Assembly: GCA_903887775.1 (NCBI GenBank)
Contig: CAISRB010000012.1
Coordinates: forward strand, 124,001 to 188,000
Source: an uncultured Bacteroidales bacterium
Lineage (GTDB): Bacteria > Bacteroidota > Bacteroidia > Bacteroidales > FEN-979
DNA: 64,000 bases
Direction of reading: 5' to 3'
Each line of letters begins with the position of its first letter. The first letter of the stretch is position 1. The notes beneath the pieces are model-generated. The model ran no database searches. It was not told where the DNA came from and worked only from the letters and a program-made list of their open reading frames with translations. This document shows positions 29,592 through 38,935 of this stretch, piece after piece. A program made the translations under genes and the position numbers.

Positions 29592-29599
29592 TATCTTTG
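29592..29599 (+). promoter_or_regulatory. Bacteroidota -7 box of aspS
   Basis: TATCTTTG matches TAnnTTTG and ends 23 bases before the ATG at 29623. This supports that start rather than an in-frame ATG at 29554, which lies upstream of the box. Confidence 0.6.
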
Positions 29600-29622
29600 C
29601 GGCTAAAATCAATACCTTACAT

Positions 29623-31380
29623 ATGCTGCGAACGCATACCTGCGGCGAACTCCGCATCAATCATATTTCACTTGAGGTAACTCTCTGCGGATGGGTCCAG
29701 AGATCAAGGGAAATGGGCGGACTTACCTTTATCGACCTCCGCGACCGTTACGGAATCACCCAGCTGGTCTTCAATATGGATAAGAACCCGGCTCTTTGCG
29801 CTGAAGCGGTTAAGCTTGGCCGAGAATATGTGATCCGGGCAAAGGGAAAAGTCGCCGAACGAAGCAACAAGAACCCGAAAATGCCGACAGGCGACATTGA
29901 AATACTGGTTGAGGAGCTTAGTATTCTCAACACTTCGAAGGTTCCTCCCTTTACCATCGAAGATAATACCGACGGCGGAGAGGAACTCCGTATGAAATAC
30001 CGTTACCTCGACCTCCGCAGACAGGTCAACAGGAAGAACCTTGAGCTCAGGCATAAACTTTCGATAGAGACCAGGAATTACCTGAATTCACAGAATTTTA
30101 TAGATATCGAAACCCCCTACCTGATCAAATCAACCCCTGAAGGCGCAAGGGATTTCGTGGTTCCCTCGCGAATGAACCCGGGCCAGTTTTACGCCCTTCC
30201 GCAGTCGCCCCAGACTTTCAAACAACTTCTGATGGTTGCCGGTTTTGACAGGTATTTCCAGATCGTCCGCTGTTTCAGGGATGAAGACCTGCGGGCCGAC
30301 CGACAGCCGGAATTTACGCAGATCGACTGCGAGATGGCTTTCGTGACCCAGGAGGATATACTGAATACCTTCGAAGGCCTTGCAAAACATTTGTTCAGCT
30401 CGGTCCTCAATATCAAAATGGATGATTTTCCACGGATGTCATATGATGAAGCAATGAGTCTTTATGGCTGCGACAAACCCGATCTCCGCTTCGGTATGAC
30501 TTTTACGGAGATCACGCCCTTTATGAAAGGCAAAGGGTTCAGGGTGGCTGATGATGCCGAATACCTGGTTGGCATCAAGGCTGACGGCTGTGCAGAATAT
30601 TCGCGCAAACAGCTCGACGAACTTACTGAATATGTTAAAAGGCCGCAGGTTGGCGCAAGCGGACTAATATACATCCGTTATTCTGCCGATGGTTCGGTTA
30701 AATCGTCGGTAGATAAATTTTATTCTGCGGATGACCTGGCTCATATTTTGAAACAGTTCGGGGCTGTTCCGGGTGACCTGGTACTGATACTTGCGGGCGC
30801 AATTGAAAAAACACAGAAAGCCCTTTGCGAACTCAGGCTGGAGATGGGCCGCAGGCTCAACCTGATGAAAGCCGGTGAATTCAAGCCTCTCTGGGTAACC
30901 GATTTTCCATTACTTGAGTGGGATGAGGAAACAAAGAGGTTCTATGCCAAACATCATCCTTTTACTTCTCCAAAACCAGAGGATATTTCTTTGCTCGACA
31001 CCGACCCTCAAAAAGTAAGAGCCAACGCTTACGACCTTGTCATCAACGGGACTGAAATCGGCGGAGGTTCCATTAGGATCCACAATAAAGACCTGCAACA
31101 TAAGATGTTCCAGGTTCTTGGTTTCACCGAAGAAGATGCTGCCAATCAGTTCGGATTCCTGATGAATGCTTTTGAATACGGAGCTCCTCCCCATGGCGGG
31201 ATCGCCTTTGGGTTTGACCGCTGGTCAACCATTTTCGGAGGAGGAGATTCAATCCGCGATTTTATTGCTTTTCCAAAGAACAACTCAGGGAGGGATGTGA
31301 TGATCGATTCGCCTTCAGCCATCAAGCAGGAACAGCTTAAAGAGCTTAGTATAAAAATAAATAGCGAGGTAGCGAGGTAG
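29623..31380 (+). CDS. aspS: Aspartyl-tRNA synthetase
   Basis: 585 residues from ATG 29623 ([11 protein letters not shown]), the normal bacterial length. The order is an OB-fold anticodon domain (1-105), the class II core with motif 2 ([18 protein letters not shown]), the bacterial GAD insertion (about 290-420), and motif 3 ([15 protein letters not shown]). It charges tRNA-Asp with aspartate. Whether it also charges tRNA-Asn cannot be told here. Odd feature: the last residues NSEVAR and the TAG stop are encoded by the first units of a TAGCGA/heptamer repeat, so the natural C-terminus was probably altered by repeat insertion or expansion. Confidence 0.96.
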   Translation: MLRTHTCGELRINHISLEVTLCGWVQRSREMGGLTFIDLRDRYGITQLVFNMDKNPALCAEAVKLGREYVIRAKGKVAERSNKNPKMPTGDIEILVEELSILNTSKVPPFTIEDNTDGGEELRMKYRYLDLRRQVNRKNLELRHKLSIETRNYLNSQNFIDIETPYLIKSTPEGARDFVVPSRMNPGQFYALPQSPQTFKQLLMVAGFDRYFQIVRCFRDEDLRADRQPEFTQIDCEMAFVTQEDILNTFEGLAKHLFSSVLNIKMDDFPRMSYDEAMSLYGCDKPDLRFGMTFTEITPFMKGKGFRVADDAEYLVGIKADGCAEYSRKQLDELTEYVKRPQVGASGLIYIRYSADGSVKSSVDKFYSADDLAHILKQFGAVPGDLVLILAGAIEKTQKALCELRLEMGRRLNLMKAGEFKPLWVTDFPLLEWDEETKRFYAKHHPFTSPKPEDISLLDTDPQKVRANAYDLVINGTEIGGGSIRIHNKDLQHKMFQVLGFTEEDAANQFGFLMNAFEYGAPPHGGIAFGFDRWSTIFGGGDSIRDFIAFPKNNSGRDVMIDSPSAIKQEQLKELSIKINSEVAR

Positions 31381-31539
31381 CGAAAGGCGAAAAGCGAAAG
31401 GCGAAAAGCGAAAGGCGAAAGGCGAAAGGCGAAAGGCGAAAAGCGAAAAGCGAAAGGCGAAAGGCGAAAAGCGAAAGGCGAAAAGCGAAAGGCGAAAAGC
31501 GAAAGGCGAAAAGCGAAAGGCGAAAAGCGAAAAGCGAAA
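31362..31539 (+). repeat. RGCGAAA heptamer array overlapping the aspS 3' end
   Basis: Two TAGCGAGG units, then TAGCGAAA, then 22 heptamers RGCGAAA (R is G or A, partly alternating). It starts inside the last codons of aspS and runs 159 bases past the stop. It belongs to the same family as the leuS array, with an added G/A variation. Confidence 0.95.
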
Positions 31540-31590
31540 TCTCAGGTTCCCAAATTAAAAAATTTACTATCATCATATAAACCATGCTTT

Positions 31591-31962
31591 ATGAAACAAT
31601 TTGTGAATGTTATTTTCATCAGCGCTGTGATCGCCCTGGCTTCCTGCGGAGGAAACAAAGAACTGCAGCAAGATGCCAAAAACATTGCAACAGCAATGTG
31701 CAGGAATATAGAAACCATGAATAACCTGAAGGCGGTGGATCCGGCAGATTCTGTAAAAGTTTTGCAGCTGCGCGCAAAGGAAAAACAGGCTGAAGTGGAA
31801 ATGACGATATTGTACCAGGAATTCAAGGCTAAATACAAGGATAAAGTGTCGGATAAGAAATTCAGCCAGGAATTCGCAAAGGAGTTACGTAAAGCGATGC
31901 TCGATTGTCCGTATCTTTCAAAAGAAGACCGCGCCAGCTTCGAGAAAGACATCGATAAATAG
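31591..31962 (+). CDS. Small putative lipoprotein
   Basis: 123 residues. The N-terminus has a lipobox, ALASC, with the lipidated Cys near residue 19 followed by GGNKE. The rest is charged and mostly helical (KVLQLRAKEKQAEVEMTILY, then KFSQEFAKELRKAMLDCPYL), with a coiled-coil-like stretch. No family is recognised. It sits alone between the aspS repeat array and the U32 gene 40 bases downstream. The stop TAG begins a TAGCGA repeat. Confidence 0.75.
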   Translation: MKQFVNVIFISAVIALASCGGNKELQQDAKNIATAMCRNIETMNNLKAVDPADSVKVLQLRAKEKQAEVEMTILYQEFKAKYKDKVSDKKFSQEFAKELRKAMLDCPYLSKEDRASFEKDIDK

Positions 31963-31968
31963 CGAAGT
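31960..31968 (+). repeat. Single TAGCGA repeat at a stop codon
   Basis: TAGCGAAGT: the TAG is the stop of the lipoprotein gene. It is a one-unit member of the TAGCGA family seen at other 3' ends here. Confidence 0.5.
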
Positions 31969-32002
31969 CATTCTGCTCATCACGCCATTCCATCAGTAAA
32001 TT

Positions 32003-33262
32003 ATGAAGGAGAAACCCAAAGTCGAAATTACCGCTCCGGTGGGCAGCTGGGAATCCCTCCGGGCTGCGATACAGGCAGGAGCAAATTCCGTTTATTTCGG
32101 TATAGGCGTGATGAACATGCGCGCCCGTTCTTCCATTAACTTCAGCCTTCGCGACCTTGTGAAGATCTCGCGCATATGCCGCAAGCACGGGGTTCGCGCG
32201 TATCTCACGATCAACACGGTGATCTTCGACAATGAACTGAAAGAGATGAAAAAGATGGTGGATTCGGCCCTAAAGAACCGTATCGACGCTGTGATTGCTT
32301 CCGATCAAGCCGTGATTCAGTATGCCGGTTCAGTAGGGATGGAAGTGCATATGTCGACTCAGGCAAACATCACTAATCTTGAGGCGGTGAAATACTGGTC
32401 GCAGTTTTCCGGAACCATGGTTACCGCCCGGGAACTGAGCCTTGAACAGGTTGCAGCGATCCACCGCTCCATCATCCGCCAGAAAATAAAAGGGCCTAAG
32501 GGGCACCCGGTACGCCTGGAAGTGTTTGCCCATGGAGCTCTGTGTATGGCGGTTTCAGGGAAGTGTTACCTGAGCCTTGACCATTATAATGCTTCGGCAA
32601 ACAGGGGAGCTTGCTATCAGACCTGCCGGAGGCCTTATAAAGTCACAGATACTGACGGGGAGCTCGAGCTGCTGGTCGATAATGAATATATCATGTCACC
32701 AAAGGATCTTTGTACTATCGGGTTCCTCGATAAGATCATCAATGCAGGTGTTACGGTTTTGAAGATTGAAGGGCGTGGCCGTAGTCCGGAATATGTCAAA
32801 ACCGTGGTTTCCTGTTACCGGGAAGCCGTGGATGCCTTGGTTGACGGGACTTACAGTAAGGAAAAGGTTGAAATCTGGATTGACCGGCTCAAAACTGTTT
32901 ACAACCGTGGTTTCTGGGATGGGTATTACCTTGGGAAAAAAATGGGTGAATGGGCTGAACAGCATGGATCTGTTGCCACAACCTACAAGGAATATGTAGG
33001 GAAGGTCACAAATTATTTCAAAAAGCTGAAAGTGGCTGAGATCAAAATGGAATCGGGAAAGCTTTTAAAAGGTGACCGCATCTATATCCAGGGCCCGACG
33101 ACAGGGGTTGTGGAATTTACTATTCCTGAAATCCGCGTCGAACTGAATGAAGTGAAAAAGACAGTGAAGGGTGAATATTGTTCAATCCCTGTTGATATCA
33201 TGCTTAGGAGGGCGGATAAGGTGTATAAAATATTAAGTAGCGAAATAGCGAAAAAAAACTAA
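32003..33262 (+). CDS. U32-family protein, TrhP/YegQ-like tRNA U34 hydroxylation factor
   Basis: 419 residues, beginning KVEITAPVGSWESLRAAIQAGANSVYFG, as U32 proteins do. The family signature around EVFAHGALCMAVSGKCYLS and NRGACYQTCRRPY contains the four conserved cysteines proposed to hold an Fe-S cluster. A C-terminal beta domain (about 335-410) is present. Family knowledge: TrhP (YegQ) proteins of this length work in prephenate-dependent 5-hydroxyuridine formation at tRNA position 34; older annotations call them peptidases. The final SSEIAKKN is encoded by a TAGCGA-type repeat, replacing the original C-terminus. Confidence 0.83.
   Translation: MKEKPKVEITAPVGSWESLRAAIQAGANSVYFGIGVMNMRARSSINFSLRDLVKISRICRKHGVRAYLTINTVIFDNELKEMKKMVDSALKNRIDAVIASDQAVIQYAGSVGMEVHMSTQANITNLEAVKYWSQFSGTMVTARELSLEQVAAIHRSIIRQKIKGPKGHPVRLEVFAHGALCMAVSGKCYLSLDHYNASANRGACYQTCRRPYKVTDTDGELELLVDNEYIMSPKDLCTIGFLDKIINAGVTVLKIEGRGRSPEYVKTVVSCYREAVDALVDGTYSKEKVEIWIDRLKTVYNRGFWDGYYLGKKMGEWAEQHGSVATTYKEYVGKVTNYFKKLKVAEIKMESGKLLKGDRIYIQGPTTGVVEFTIPEIRVELNEVKKTVKGEYCSIPVDIMLRRADKVYKILSSEIAKKN
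33238..33254 (+). repeat. TAGCGA repeat inside the U32 gene 3' end
   Basis: TAGCGAAATAGCGAAAA lies in the last codons of the U32 gene. The reading frame passes through it (S-E-I-A-K) to a TAA at 33260-33262. Confidence 0.8.
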
Positions 33263-33291
33263 TTTCATTTACTTCTTCAGCCATTTGATTC

Positions 33292-33319
33292 ATTCGTAAT
33301 TCGTAATTCGTAATTTGTA
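33292..33319 (+). repeat. ATTCGTA heptamer array at the hisJ-like gene start
   Basis: Three copies of ATTCGTA plus ATTTGTA, then a partial ATT that continues into the TTG start codon at 33321. It has the same unit length (seven) as the leuS and aspS arrays but an unrelated sequence. Confidence 0.92.
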
Positions 33320-33320
33320 A

Positions 33321-34178
33321 TTGAAATACAACCTCCATACCCATACCCGTTTTTCCGATGGTTCCTCAGAACCGGAAAGATATATCGAAGAGGCCCTGCG
33401 GGAGGGTTTTTCAGTGCTGGGGTTCAGCGACCACTCCCCTGTCCCTTTCGAGAATTCCTTTGCTCTCAAAGAAAAGAACCTTCCTATGTACTGCCGCGTG
33501 ATACGGGAACTGCAGAAGAAATACGCCTCTCCCTCATCCGAAGAAAAAGCCTTAGAAATATTACTGGGAGTCGAGATTGATTTCATCCCTGGAATGACTA
33601 TGCCTTTTGAAGAACTGCGTAAAAAATATCAATTCGATTATACGATCGGCTCAGTCCATCTTGTACGTGACGGAAACCGTGATAGGCTCTGGTTTATCGA
33701 CGGCCCCGATATTTCTGTTTATGACGACGGCATACAAAGCATCTTCAGGGGTGACGGGCGTATTGCTGTTACTGCTTATTACAAACAACTCCGGGAAATG
33801 ATCTCCCTGCACAAACCTGATATTATCGGCCACCTTGATAAAGTTAAAATGTACAACCGCGGAAGGTATTTCAATGAGACCGATCCCTGGTATGTCGGGC
33901 TTATCGACGAAACCCTTGATCTTATTGCCGCTTCGGGAACAGTAGTTGAAGTAAACACCCGGGGGCTTTATAAGAAGCGTGCCGAAACTTTTTTTCCCGG
34001 TCCCGACGTACTGAAAAAGATCCTGAAAATGAATATTCCGGTCACTATAAGCTCCGACGCCCATAAACCGGAAGAACTGTCGAAGATGTTCGAAGATGCC
34101 GTATCCACCCTGAAACAACTTGGATTCAGGTCCCAGCGGGTCCTTACTGGAGGAAGATGGCAGGATGTCATTCTGTAA
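33321..34178 (+). CDS. PHP-domain histidinol-phosphatase, HisJ type
   Basis: 285 residues. The PHP metal motif HTHTRFSDGS starts at about residue 6, and GVEIDFIPG matches the HisJ-family 'EIDyIPG' motif; later metal ligands occur at IGSVH, IIGHLDKV and ISSDAHKPEE. The family removes phosphate from histidinol phosphate in histidine synthesis; no other his gene is nearby, so another phosphoester is possible. The start is forced: an in-frame TAA ends at 33320 and the HxH motif comes within ten codons, leaving only TTG at 33321. The TTG is part of a heptamer repeat, so the original ATG was probably lost. Confidence 0.85.
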   Translation: MKYNLHTHTRFSDGSSEPERYIEEALREGFSVLGFSDHSPVPFENSFALKEKNLPMYCRVIRELQKKYASPSSEEKALEILLGVEIDFIPGMTMPFEELRKKYQFDYTIGSVHLVRDGNRDRLWFIDGPDISVYDDGIQSIFRGDGRIAVTAYYKQLREMISLHKPDIIGHLDKVKMYNRGRYFNETDPWYVGLIDETLDLIAASGTVVEVNTRGLYKKRAETFFPGPDVLKKILKMNIPVTISSDAHKPEELSKMFEDAVSTLKQLGFRSQRVLTGGRWQDVIL

Positions 34179-34234
34179 AAATCCTGTAATCCGCCTGGCA
34201 CAACAATTATCTTGATTTTTATTTATTTCTGATA

Positions 34235-34242
34235 TATATTTG
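34235..34242 (+). promoter_or_regulatory. Promoter of the lipoprotein gene at 34262
   Basis: The -7 box TATATTTG with a -33 TTG at 34212-34214, 20 bases upstream. This is a complete Bacteroidota-type promoter, ending 19 bases before the GTG start. Confidence 0.65.
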
Positions 34243-34261
34243 TTCATTCCATTCTACAGCT

Positions 34262-35458
34262 GTGAGAAAGTCACTGATTGTCATGACATTCGGGTTCTGC
34301 CTCATTCTGCTTGGTTCATGTAAAAAGAAAGACAGCAGTCCTTCAGGAAGCAGCCTGGGGTCCTTCTCATTTACTCCATCGGAACTGGCCATTTTACCTT
34401 ACCCTACCTCTGATACCCTGATCTTTAAAAGTAATGAAGGAGACTCCATCATCTTCAAATTCGCAGGGCGTAATTCGATGATGAAAACGTATTATGAACA
34501 CCCCGATAACCCATCGGGTTACCAGGGGAATTATTACAGCTGCGAGTTAAATTCCTCCGGTTTTGTTTCACCAAATTCCGACTATCTTTTTTTTAACCTT
34601 CATTACCTGGACCCGTTTTTGGGATATGCGGGAACAAAGTATTTTAATATCGGCATAGCGACCGGCAACAGCGGAAGCTGCATCTATTCCGCAGAATTTC
34701 GTTTTGAAATTGATACCCTGATCAGTTACCTGCCGGATCCGGCATTTAAAAAAGGCGGTTATGTCCAGGCTTATTATAATACCATCACCATTGGACCCAG
34801 GTTGTTTGAAAATGTATATGAGCTTATCGGGCCGGGCTTCACAATTTATTGCCCGGTATATATTTCCCAGGTTTATTACAGCATAAAAGAAGGGATTGTC
34901 GGCTTTGCCCAAAATACAGGCAAAACCTGGTTTCTTCTTCCCGGGAAGATATCCCCTCCCGTCGATGCTGTAACTCCCCGTCCTTATCTGCCTGTTTACC
35001 CTGCGTCATACTGGATCTATCAGACAGCTGCCTCAACTGTTGTCAGCAGGACGAGCAATAACTATGTAAGCTTTAAGGGGATGACATTGACCACATTTGA
35101 CAGCAGGCCCATAAACCAGTATGAAGGGTTTTTCACTTACGGAACCTATGAACTTGGCTGGGTTCCAATTCTTTCAGAAACCCCGGGAGCAACATGGGAA
35201 ATGCCTCTTGGTAACCCGAATACAAATCCCGGCACCCAGGTATTTCAGGTAATGCAAAAAACCGTCGATGCAAACCTGGATTCGATCATCATACAAAGGT
35301 ATTATACCTGCCATAAAGATCCATTGGTCAGAAACTCATTATACGTTTGGCAAACTTTTAAGAAGAACGTTGGGCTGGTATTCGAATGCTGGGTTGACAC
35401 AACAACGAACGATACGATATTCCGAAAGGAACTGATTGATTACCATATTAATCGTTGA
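34262..35458 (+). CDS. Putative lipoprotein of unknown function
   Basis: 398 residues from a GTG start at 34262. A lipoprotein signal ends at LLGSC (lipid Cys near residue 20), followed by KKKDSSPSGSS. The mature part is rich in Tyr, Pro and Thr and looks all-beta (YPTSDTLIFKSNEGDSIIFKF; YYNTITIGPRLFENVYELIG). No family is recognised. It has its own promoter and appears to be a single gene. Its last 19 bases overlap the end of the convergent polyferredoxin gene. Confidence 0.75.
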   Translation: MRKSLIVMTFGFCLILLGSCKKKDSSPSGSSLGSFSFTPSELAILPYPTSDTLIFKSNEGDSIIFKFAGRNSMMKTYYEHPDNPSGYQGNYYSCELNSSGFVSPNSDYLFFNLHYLDPFLGYAGTKYFNIGIATGNSGSCIYSAEFRFEIDTLISYLPDPAFKKGGYVQAYYNTITIGPRLFENVYELIGPGFTIYCPVYISQVYYSIKEGIVGFAQNTGKTWFLLPGKISPPVDAVTPRPYLPVYPASYWIYQTAASTVVSRTSNNYVSFKGMTLTTFDSRPINQYEGFFTYGTYELGWVPILSETPGATWEMPLGNPNTNPGTQVFQVMQKTVDANLDSIIIQRYYTCHKDPLVRNSLYVWQTFKKNVGLVFECWVDTTTNDTIFRKELIDYHINR

Positions 35459-36834
35459 TACGCATTCGCTTCGACTGAGATTGCTTTTTCGGGCCTCACC
35501 GGGCAGTAAAATTCACAGGCCCCGCAACCATTACAGAGTTTCGGATCAACTTTGGGGATTCTCAGTTTGCCCAGGTATGGCAGCATTTCTATTGCTTTCG
35601 CGGGGCAATGTTCCGAGCATTTTGCGCAGGGTTTTTGCTTTTCAACTACCAGGCATTGGTTCTTTGCAAACACGGCCAGTCCTGTCTGCGTCCTTTGTTT
35701 TTCATACAGGCCCAGGGGCTGAATTGCACCCGAAGGACAAACCTCCGTACACTTTATGCAGTCATATTTGCAGAACGACCGTTCGAAATCGAGTTTGGGC
35801 TGGAATAATCCACTAAGCCCGTACTCAAAGAAGGATGGTTGTAATACGCGGGTCGGGCATGAAGAAACGCAAAGCTGGCAGGCCGTGCATTTTTCTGTAA
35901 AATGCCAGAGGTTGACAGCCCCGGGCGGCATCACGGGAAGCGTTTCAGGAAGCCGCCCCGATGCCGTAAAAAGCCCGGAAACCGGCAGCAATCCGCTGAC
36001 TGTGGCAACCCCCATGGCCGAGGTTTTAATAAAATTGCGACGGGAATTGTTTTCCACTGCCGGTTGTGCAAAAGCAGGCGTTTTCTTTTTATCCCGGCCT
36101 GCCCTGAAACTGATCGCCTTTTCGGGGCAGGAACCCAGGCAGTTCATACAACCCACGCAGCGGTCGAAATCAAGCCTGTGAGACCTGTAATCTATGCAGT
36201 TCGACTTGCAAACCCCTTCACAGCTGCCGCAGGCAGCACATAATCCGCCTTCAATCCTGATCCTGAAAAATGAAAGCCTGGATAATAGTCCTAAAACAAC
36301 TCCCAACGGGCAAATCACATTGCAATACCAGCGGTTCTTCAGGGAACCAAATACCGCGAAAACCAGAAGCAATATGGCTGAAAGCAGGAGCGAGCCCTGG
36401 AATCCCGCAAAGATCCTGCCGCTTATTCCAAAGGGATCAAGCAGGTTCAAAAAAATGATATTTCGAAAAAACAGCGGCAATATGCATATACCAAGTATCA
36501 GAAACGAAATGACATACAGCGGGCGTTTATAGGTATTTGTTTTTTTCAGGAGGACAGCCGATACCCTGATAAAAACATCCTGCAAAATACCAAGCGGACA
36601 AATGAATGAACAGTATACCCGGCCAAACAAAAGAGCTGAAATGACAACGACAATAAAACCCGCGGAACTTAAGGAAACCACTGCAGTGAAGTTCAGGAGG
36701 GATGGAATGAATTGCAACCACAGGACACACTTCACCGGCAGAAACACTGCCAGTCCGGAAAACAGCAGGGCCGTCGACACTAAAAACAGCAAGGCGACAG
36801 CCCGCCTGAGTGGTTTCAGAATAGTATTCCGCAT
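35440..36834 (-). CDS. NapH/NapG-like fused membrane polyferredoxin
   Basis: 464 residues. The N-terminal half is NapH/NosR-like, with four to five membrane helices and two CxxxCP motifs (75-80 and 171-176). It ends in two 4Fe-4S motifs (199-213 CAACGSCEGVC, 226-236 CVGCMNCLGSC). Then comes an internal twin-arginine-like segment, SRRNFIK (264-270), with a hydrophobic stretch, and a NapG-like C-terminal half with at least four more Cys clusters (316-326 CTACQLCVSSC, then CKYDCIKCTEVC, CAKCSEHC, CNGCGACEFYC). Inferred role: electron transfer from quinol across the membrane to an unknown periplasmic reductase. No reductase gene is adjacent. Confidence 0.8.
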   Translation of the reverse strand: MRNTILKPLRRAVALLFLVSTALLFSGLAVFLPVKCVLWLQFIPSLLNFTAVVSLSSAGFIVVVISALLFGRVYCSFICPLGILQDVFIRVSAVLLKKTNTYKRPLYVISFLILGICILPLFFRNIIFLNLLDPFGISGRIFAGFQGSLLLSAILLLVFAVFGSLKNRWYCNVICPLGVVLGLLSRLSFFRIRIEGGLCAACGSCEGVCKSNCIDYRSHRLDFDRCVGCMNCLGSCPEKAISFRAGRDKKKTPAFAQPAVENNSRRNFIKTSAMGVATVSGLLPVSGLFTASGRLPETLPVMPPGAVNLWHFTEKCTACQLCVSSCPTRVLQPSFFEYGLSGLFQPKLDFERSFCKYDCIKCTEVCPSGAIQPLGLYEKQRTQTGLAVFAKNQCLVVEKQKPCAKCSEHCPAKAIEMLPYLGKLRIPKVDPKLCNGCGACEFYCPVRPEKAISVEANAYQRLIW

Positions 36835-36885
36835 TCCAGATCAATGAAGTGCATAAAATTACTGAGAAACTTCAAGCGAATTTAG

Positions 36886-36893
36886 TATTTTCG
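36886..36893 (+). promoter_or_regulatory. Probable -7 box of dnaG
   Basis: TATTTTCG differs by one base from TAnnTTTG and ends 20 bases before the dnaG ATG at 36914. Confidence 0.35.
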
Positions 36894-36913
36894 CTATACG
36901 CTAATAACAGCTT

Positions 36914-38866
36914 ATGATCAACCGGGAAACCATAGATAATATCACTTCAGCTGTGAGGATCGAAGAGGTTATCGGCGATTTCATAAGCCTTCGCCGCAGG
37001 GGTGTGAACCTCCTCGGGCTTTGCCCTTTCCACAATGAGAAAACTCCTTCGTTTACCGTTTCACCGGTAAAAGGTATTTACAAGTGTTTTGGTTGTGGAA
37101 AAGCCGGGAATGCAGTTGGGTTCATTATGGAACATGAACACCTCAGCTATCCCGAAGCGCTCAGGTATCTCGCGAAAAAATACCAGATCGAAATCGAAGA
37201 GGAAGCGCGGACCCCCGAACAGATCCAGGAAACCAGTGAAAAAGAAAGTCTGTTCAACCTGAATGAGTTTGCACGCAAATACTTTTCCTCGGCACTGTTT
37301 GACACTGAAGAAGGCAAAGCCCTGGGATTAGCCTATTTCAGGGAAAGGGAGATCAGGGAAGATATTATCAGGAAATTTCAGCTCGGCTTCAGCCCCGACC
37401 CCTGGAATGCGTTTTCGGAACATGCCATCACCGAGGGGTATAAAAAGGATATCCTGCTCAAAACCGGTTTATCCCTCGAAAAAGAAGGCAGGCTATACGA
37501 CCGCTTTCATTCCCGCGTGATCTTTCCGATACATTCGGCTTCCGGTCGCACCCTGGGATTCGGAGGGCGCATCCTGACTTCGGAAAAAAACCGACCGAAA
37601 TATGTCAATTCGCCTGAATCGGATATCTACAACAAGAGCAGGACACTTTATGGAATTTATTTTGCCCGGACGGCTATTGCCCAAAAAGACAACTGTTACC
37701 TGGTTGAAGGATATACCGATGTGATCTCGCTTCACCAGGCTGGTGTTGAAAATGTGGTTGCTTCTTCGGGGACTTCGCTCACCACCGACCAGGTGAGGAT
37801 GATACAGAGATATACCTCGAATATCACGATTCTTTATGATGGTGACCCTGCCGGGATCAAGGCTTCTTTCAGGGGCATTGACATGGTGTTGGAACAGGGG
37901 ATGAATGTAAGAATTGTTCTTTTCCCGGATAATGAGGACCCTGATTCATATGCACGAAAACATCATCCGCAGGAAACAGAAAAGTTCATCACGGGCAGTG
38001 CCGTCAATTTCATCAGCTTCAAAACCAAACTGATGCTCGATGAAACGAAGAATGATCCCGTTAAAAAAGCCGGCCTGATCAAGGATATTGTTGCTTCCAT
38101 TGCGTTGATCCCTGATGTTATTACCCGCACACTCTTTATCCGCGAATGCGCCGATTTGATGACGGTTCCGGAACAGGTACTGATGAATGAGCTGAATAAG
38201 ATCAGGAGAAAAAGGCTGAATAAGGAGCTCCAGGAAAGGGGCGGCACCGATGATATTCCCGCTCCGGAAATCATAGCCCCGCCCCAGCCTTCGGCCGAAA
38301 CGGATACTTCTTCAGCTGAAAGCCAGGAAAAAGAGATCATGCGGCTGCTCCTGCTTTACGGCACCGATATCGTGCATATTGAACAACCTGACGAAAATAA
38401 TGACATCGTGAAGGTCCCGGTGATGGTTGCCGATTATATGGTGCATGACATCCGCAGGGATGAGCTCGGTTTCGATAATAAGATTTACGCGGCCATATTT
38501 GAAGAATACATTGCCGGGCTTGATAAGGACCAGATCCCGGAGAGATCGTTCTTCCTGGGGCACGAAGAGAAGGAAATCGCTTATGCGGCAGTTGATCTCG
38601 TATTCACCCCTTACGAGCTCAGCCAGAACTGGAAAAAAAACAATGTCATGATTGACATCGAAGAAGAACGGCTGATCGTTCGCCTCGATTATTCTCTTCT
38701 TTCATTCAAAGCCAGGAAAATAGACCGGCTGCTCGAGGAATTACATAAGAAACTTCACGGAAACGAGTCAACTGAGGATGTGAAACAGATCCAGACACTA
38801 TGGAAAAACCTTAAAGCAAAAAGTGTACAGATCCACCGCAAACTTAACCGGATCGTGATACGCTGA
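36914..38866 (+). CDS. dnaG: DNA primase
   Basis: 650 residues. The N-terminal CHC2 zinc finger has Cys37, His40, Cys58 and Cys61 (LCPFH, then YKCFGCG). The catalytic core includes RFHSRVIFPIHSASGRTLGFGGR, and the TOPRIM fold has LVEGYTDVISLHQAG (catalytic Glu near 265) and LYDGDPAG (metal Asp pair near 305). A C-terminal helical region after about 440 should bind the DnaB helicase. It makes RNA primers for the lagging strand. It is divergent from the polyferredoxin gene and followed by a repeat-rich spacer. No rpsU or rpoD neighbour, unlike the proteobacterial operon. Confidence 0.95.
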   Translation: MINRETIDNITSAVRIEEVIGDFISLRRRGVNLLGLCPFHNEKTPSFTVSPVKGIYKCFGCGKAGNAVGFIMEHEHLSYPEALRYLAKKYQIEIEEEARTPEQIQETSEKESLFNLNEFARKYFSSALFDTEEGKALGLAYFREREIREDIIRKFQLGFSPDPWNAFSEHAITEGYKKDILLKTGLSLEKEGRLYDRFHSRVIFPIHSASGRTLGFGGRILTSEKNRPKYVNSPESDIYNKSRTLYGIYFARTAIAQKDNCYLVEGYTDVISLHQAGVENVVASSGTSLTTDQVRMIQRYTSNITILYDGDPAGIKASFRGIDMVLEQGMNVRIVLFPDNEDPDSYARKHHPQETEKFITGSAVNFISFKTKLMLDETKNDPVKKAGLIKDIVASIALIPDVITRTLFIRECADLMTVPEQVLMNELNKIRRKRLNKELQERGGTDDIPAPEIIAPPQPSAETDTSSAESQEKEIMRLLLLYGTDIVHIEQPDENNDIVKVPVMVADYMVHDIRRDELGFDNKIYAAIFEEYIAGLDKDQIPERSFFLGHEEKEIAYAAVDLVFTPYELSQNWKKNNVMIDIEEERLIVRLDYSLLSFKARKIDRLLEELHKKLHGNESTEDVKQIQTLWKNLKAKSVQIHRKLNRIVIR

Positions 38867-38935
38867 CCGCTTGCAGTTTCACGACGTGGCTACGGTGTCG
38901 CAGGTCGCAACTTCACACCACCGCTACGGTGTCAC

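Noticed and set aside
31346-31585. Open frame on the minus strand with similar FAFRLSL repeats
   Set aside because: Same artefact over the aspS heptamer array.
35440-36834. Frameshift or assembly join producing the NapH/NapG fusion
   Set aside because: The frame is continuous, and both halves are intact with all cysteine motifs present; nothing suggests an error.
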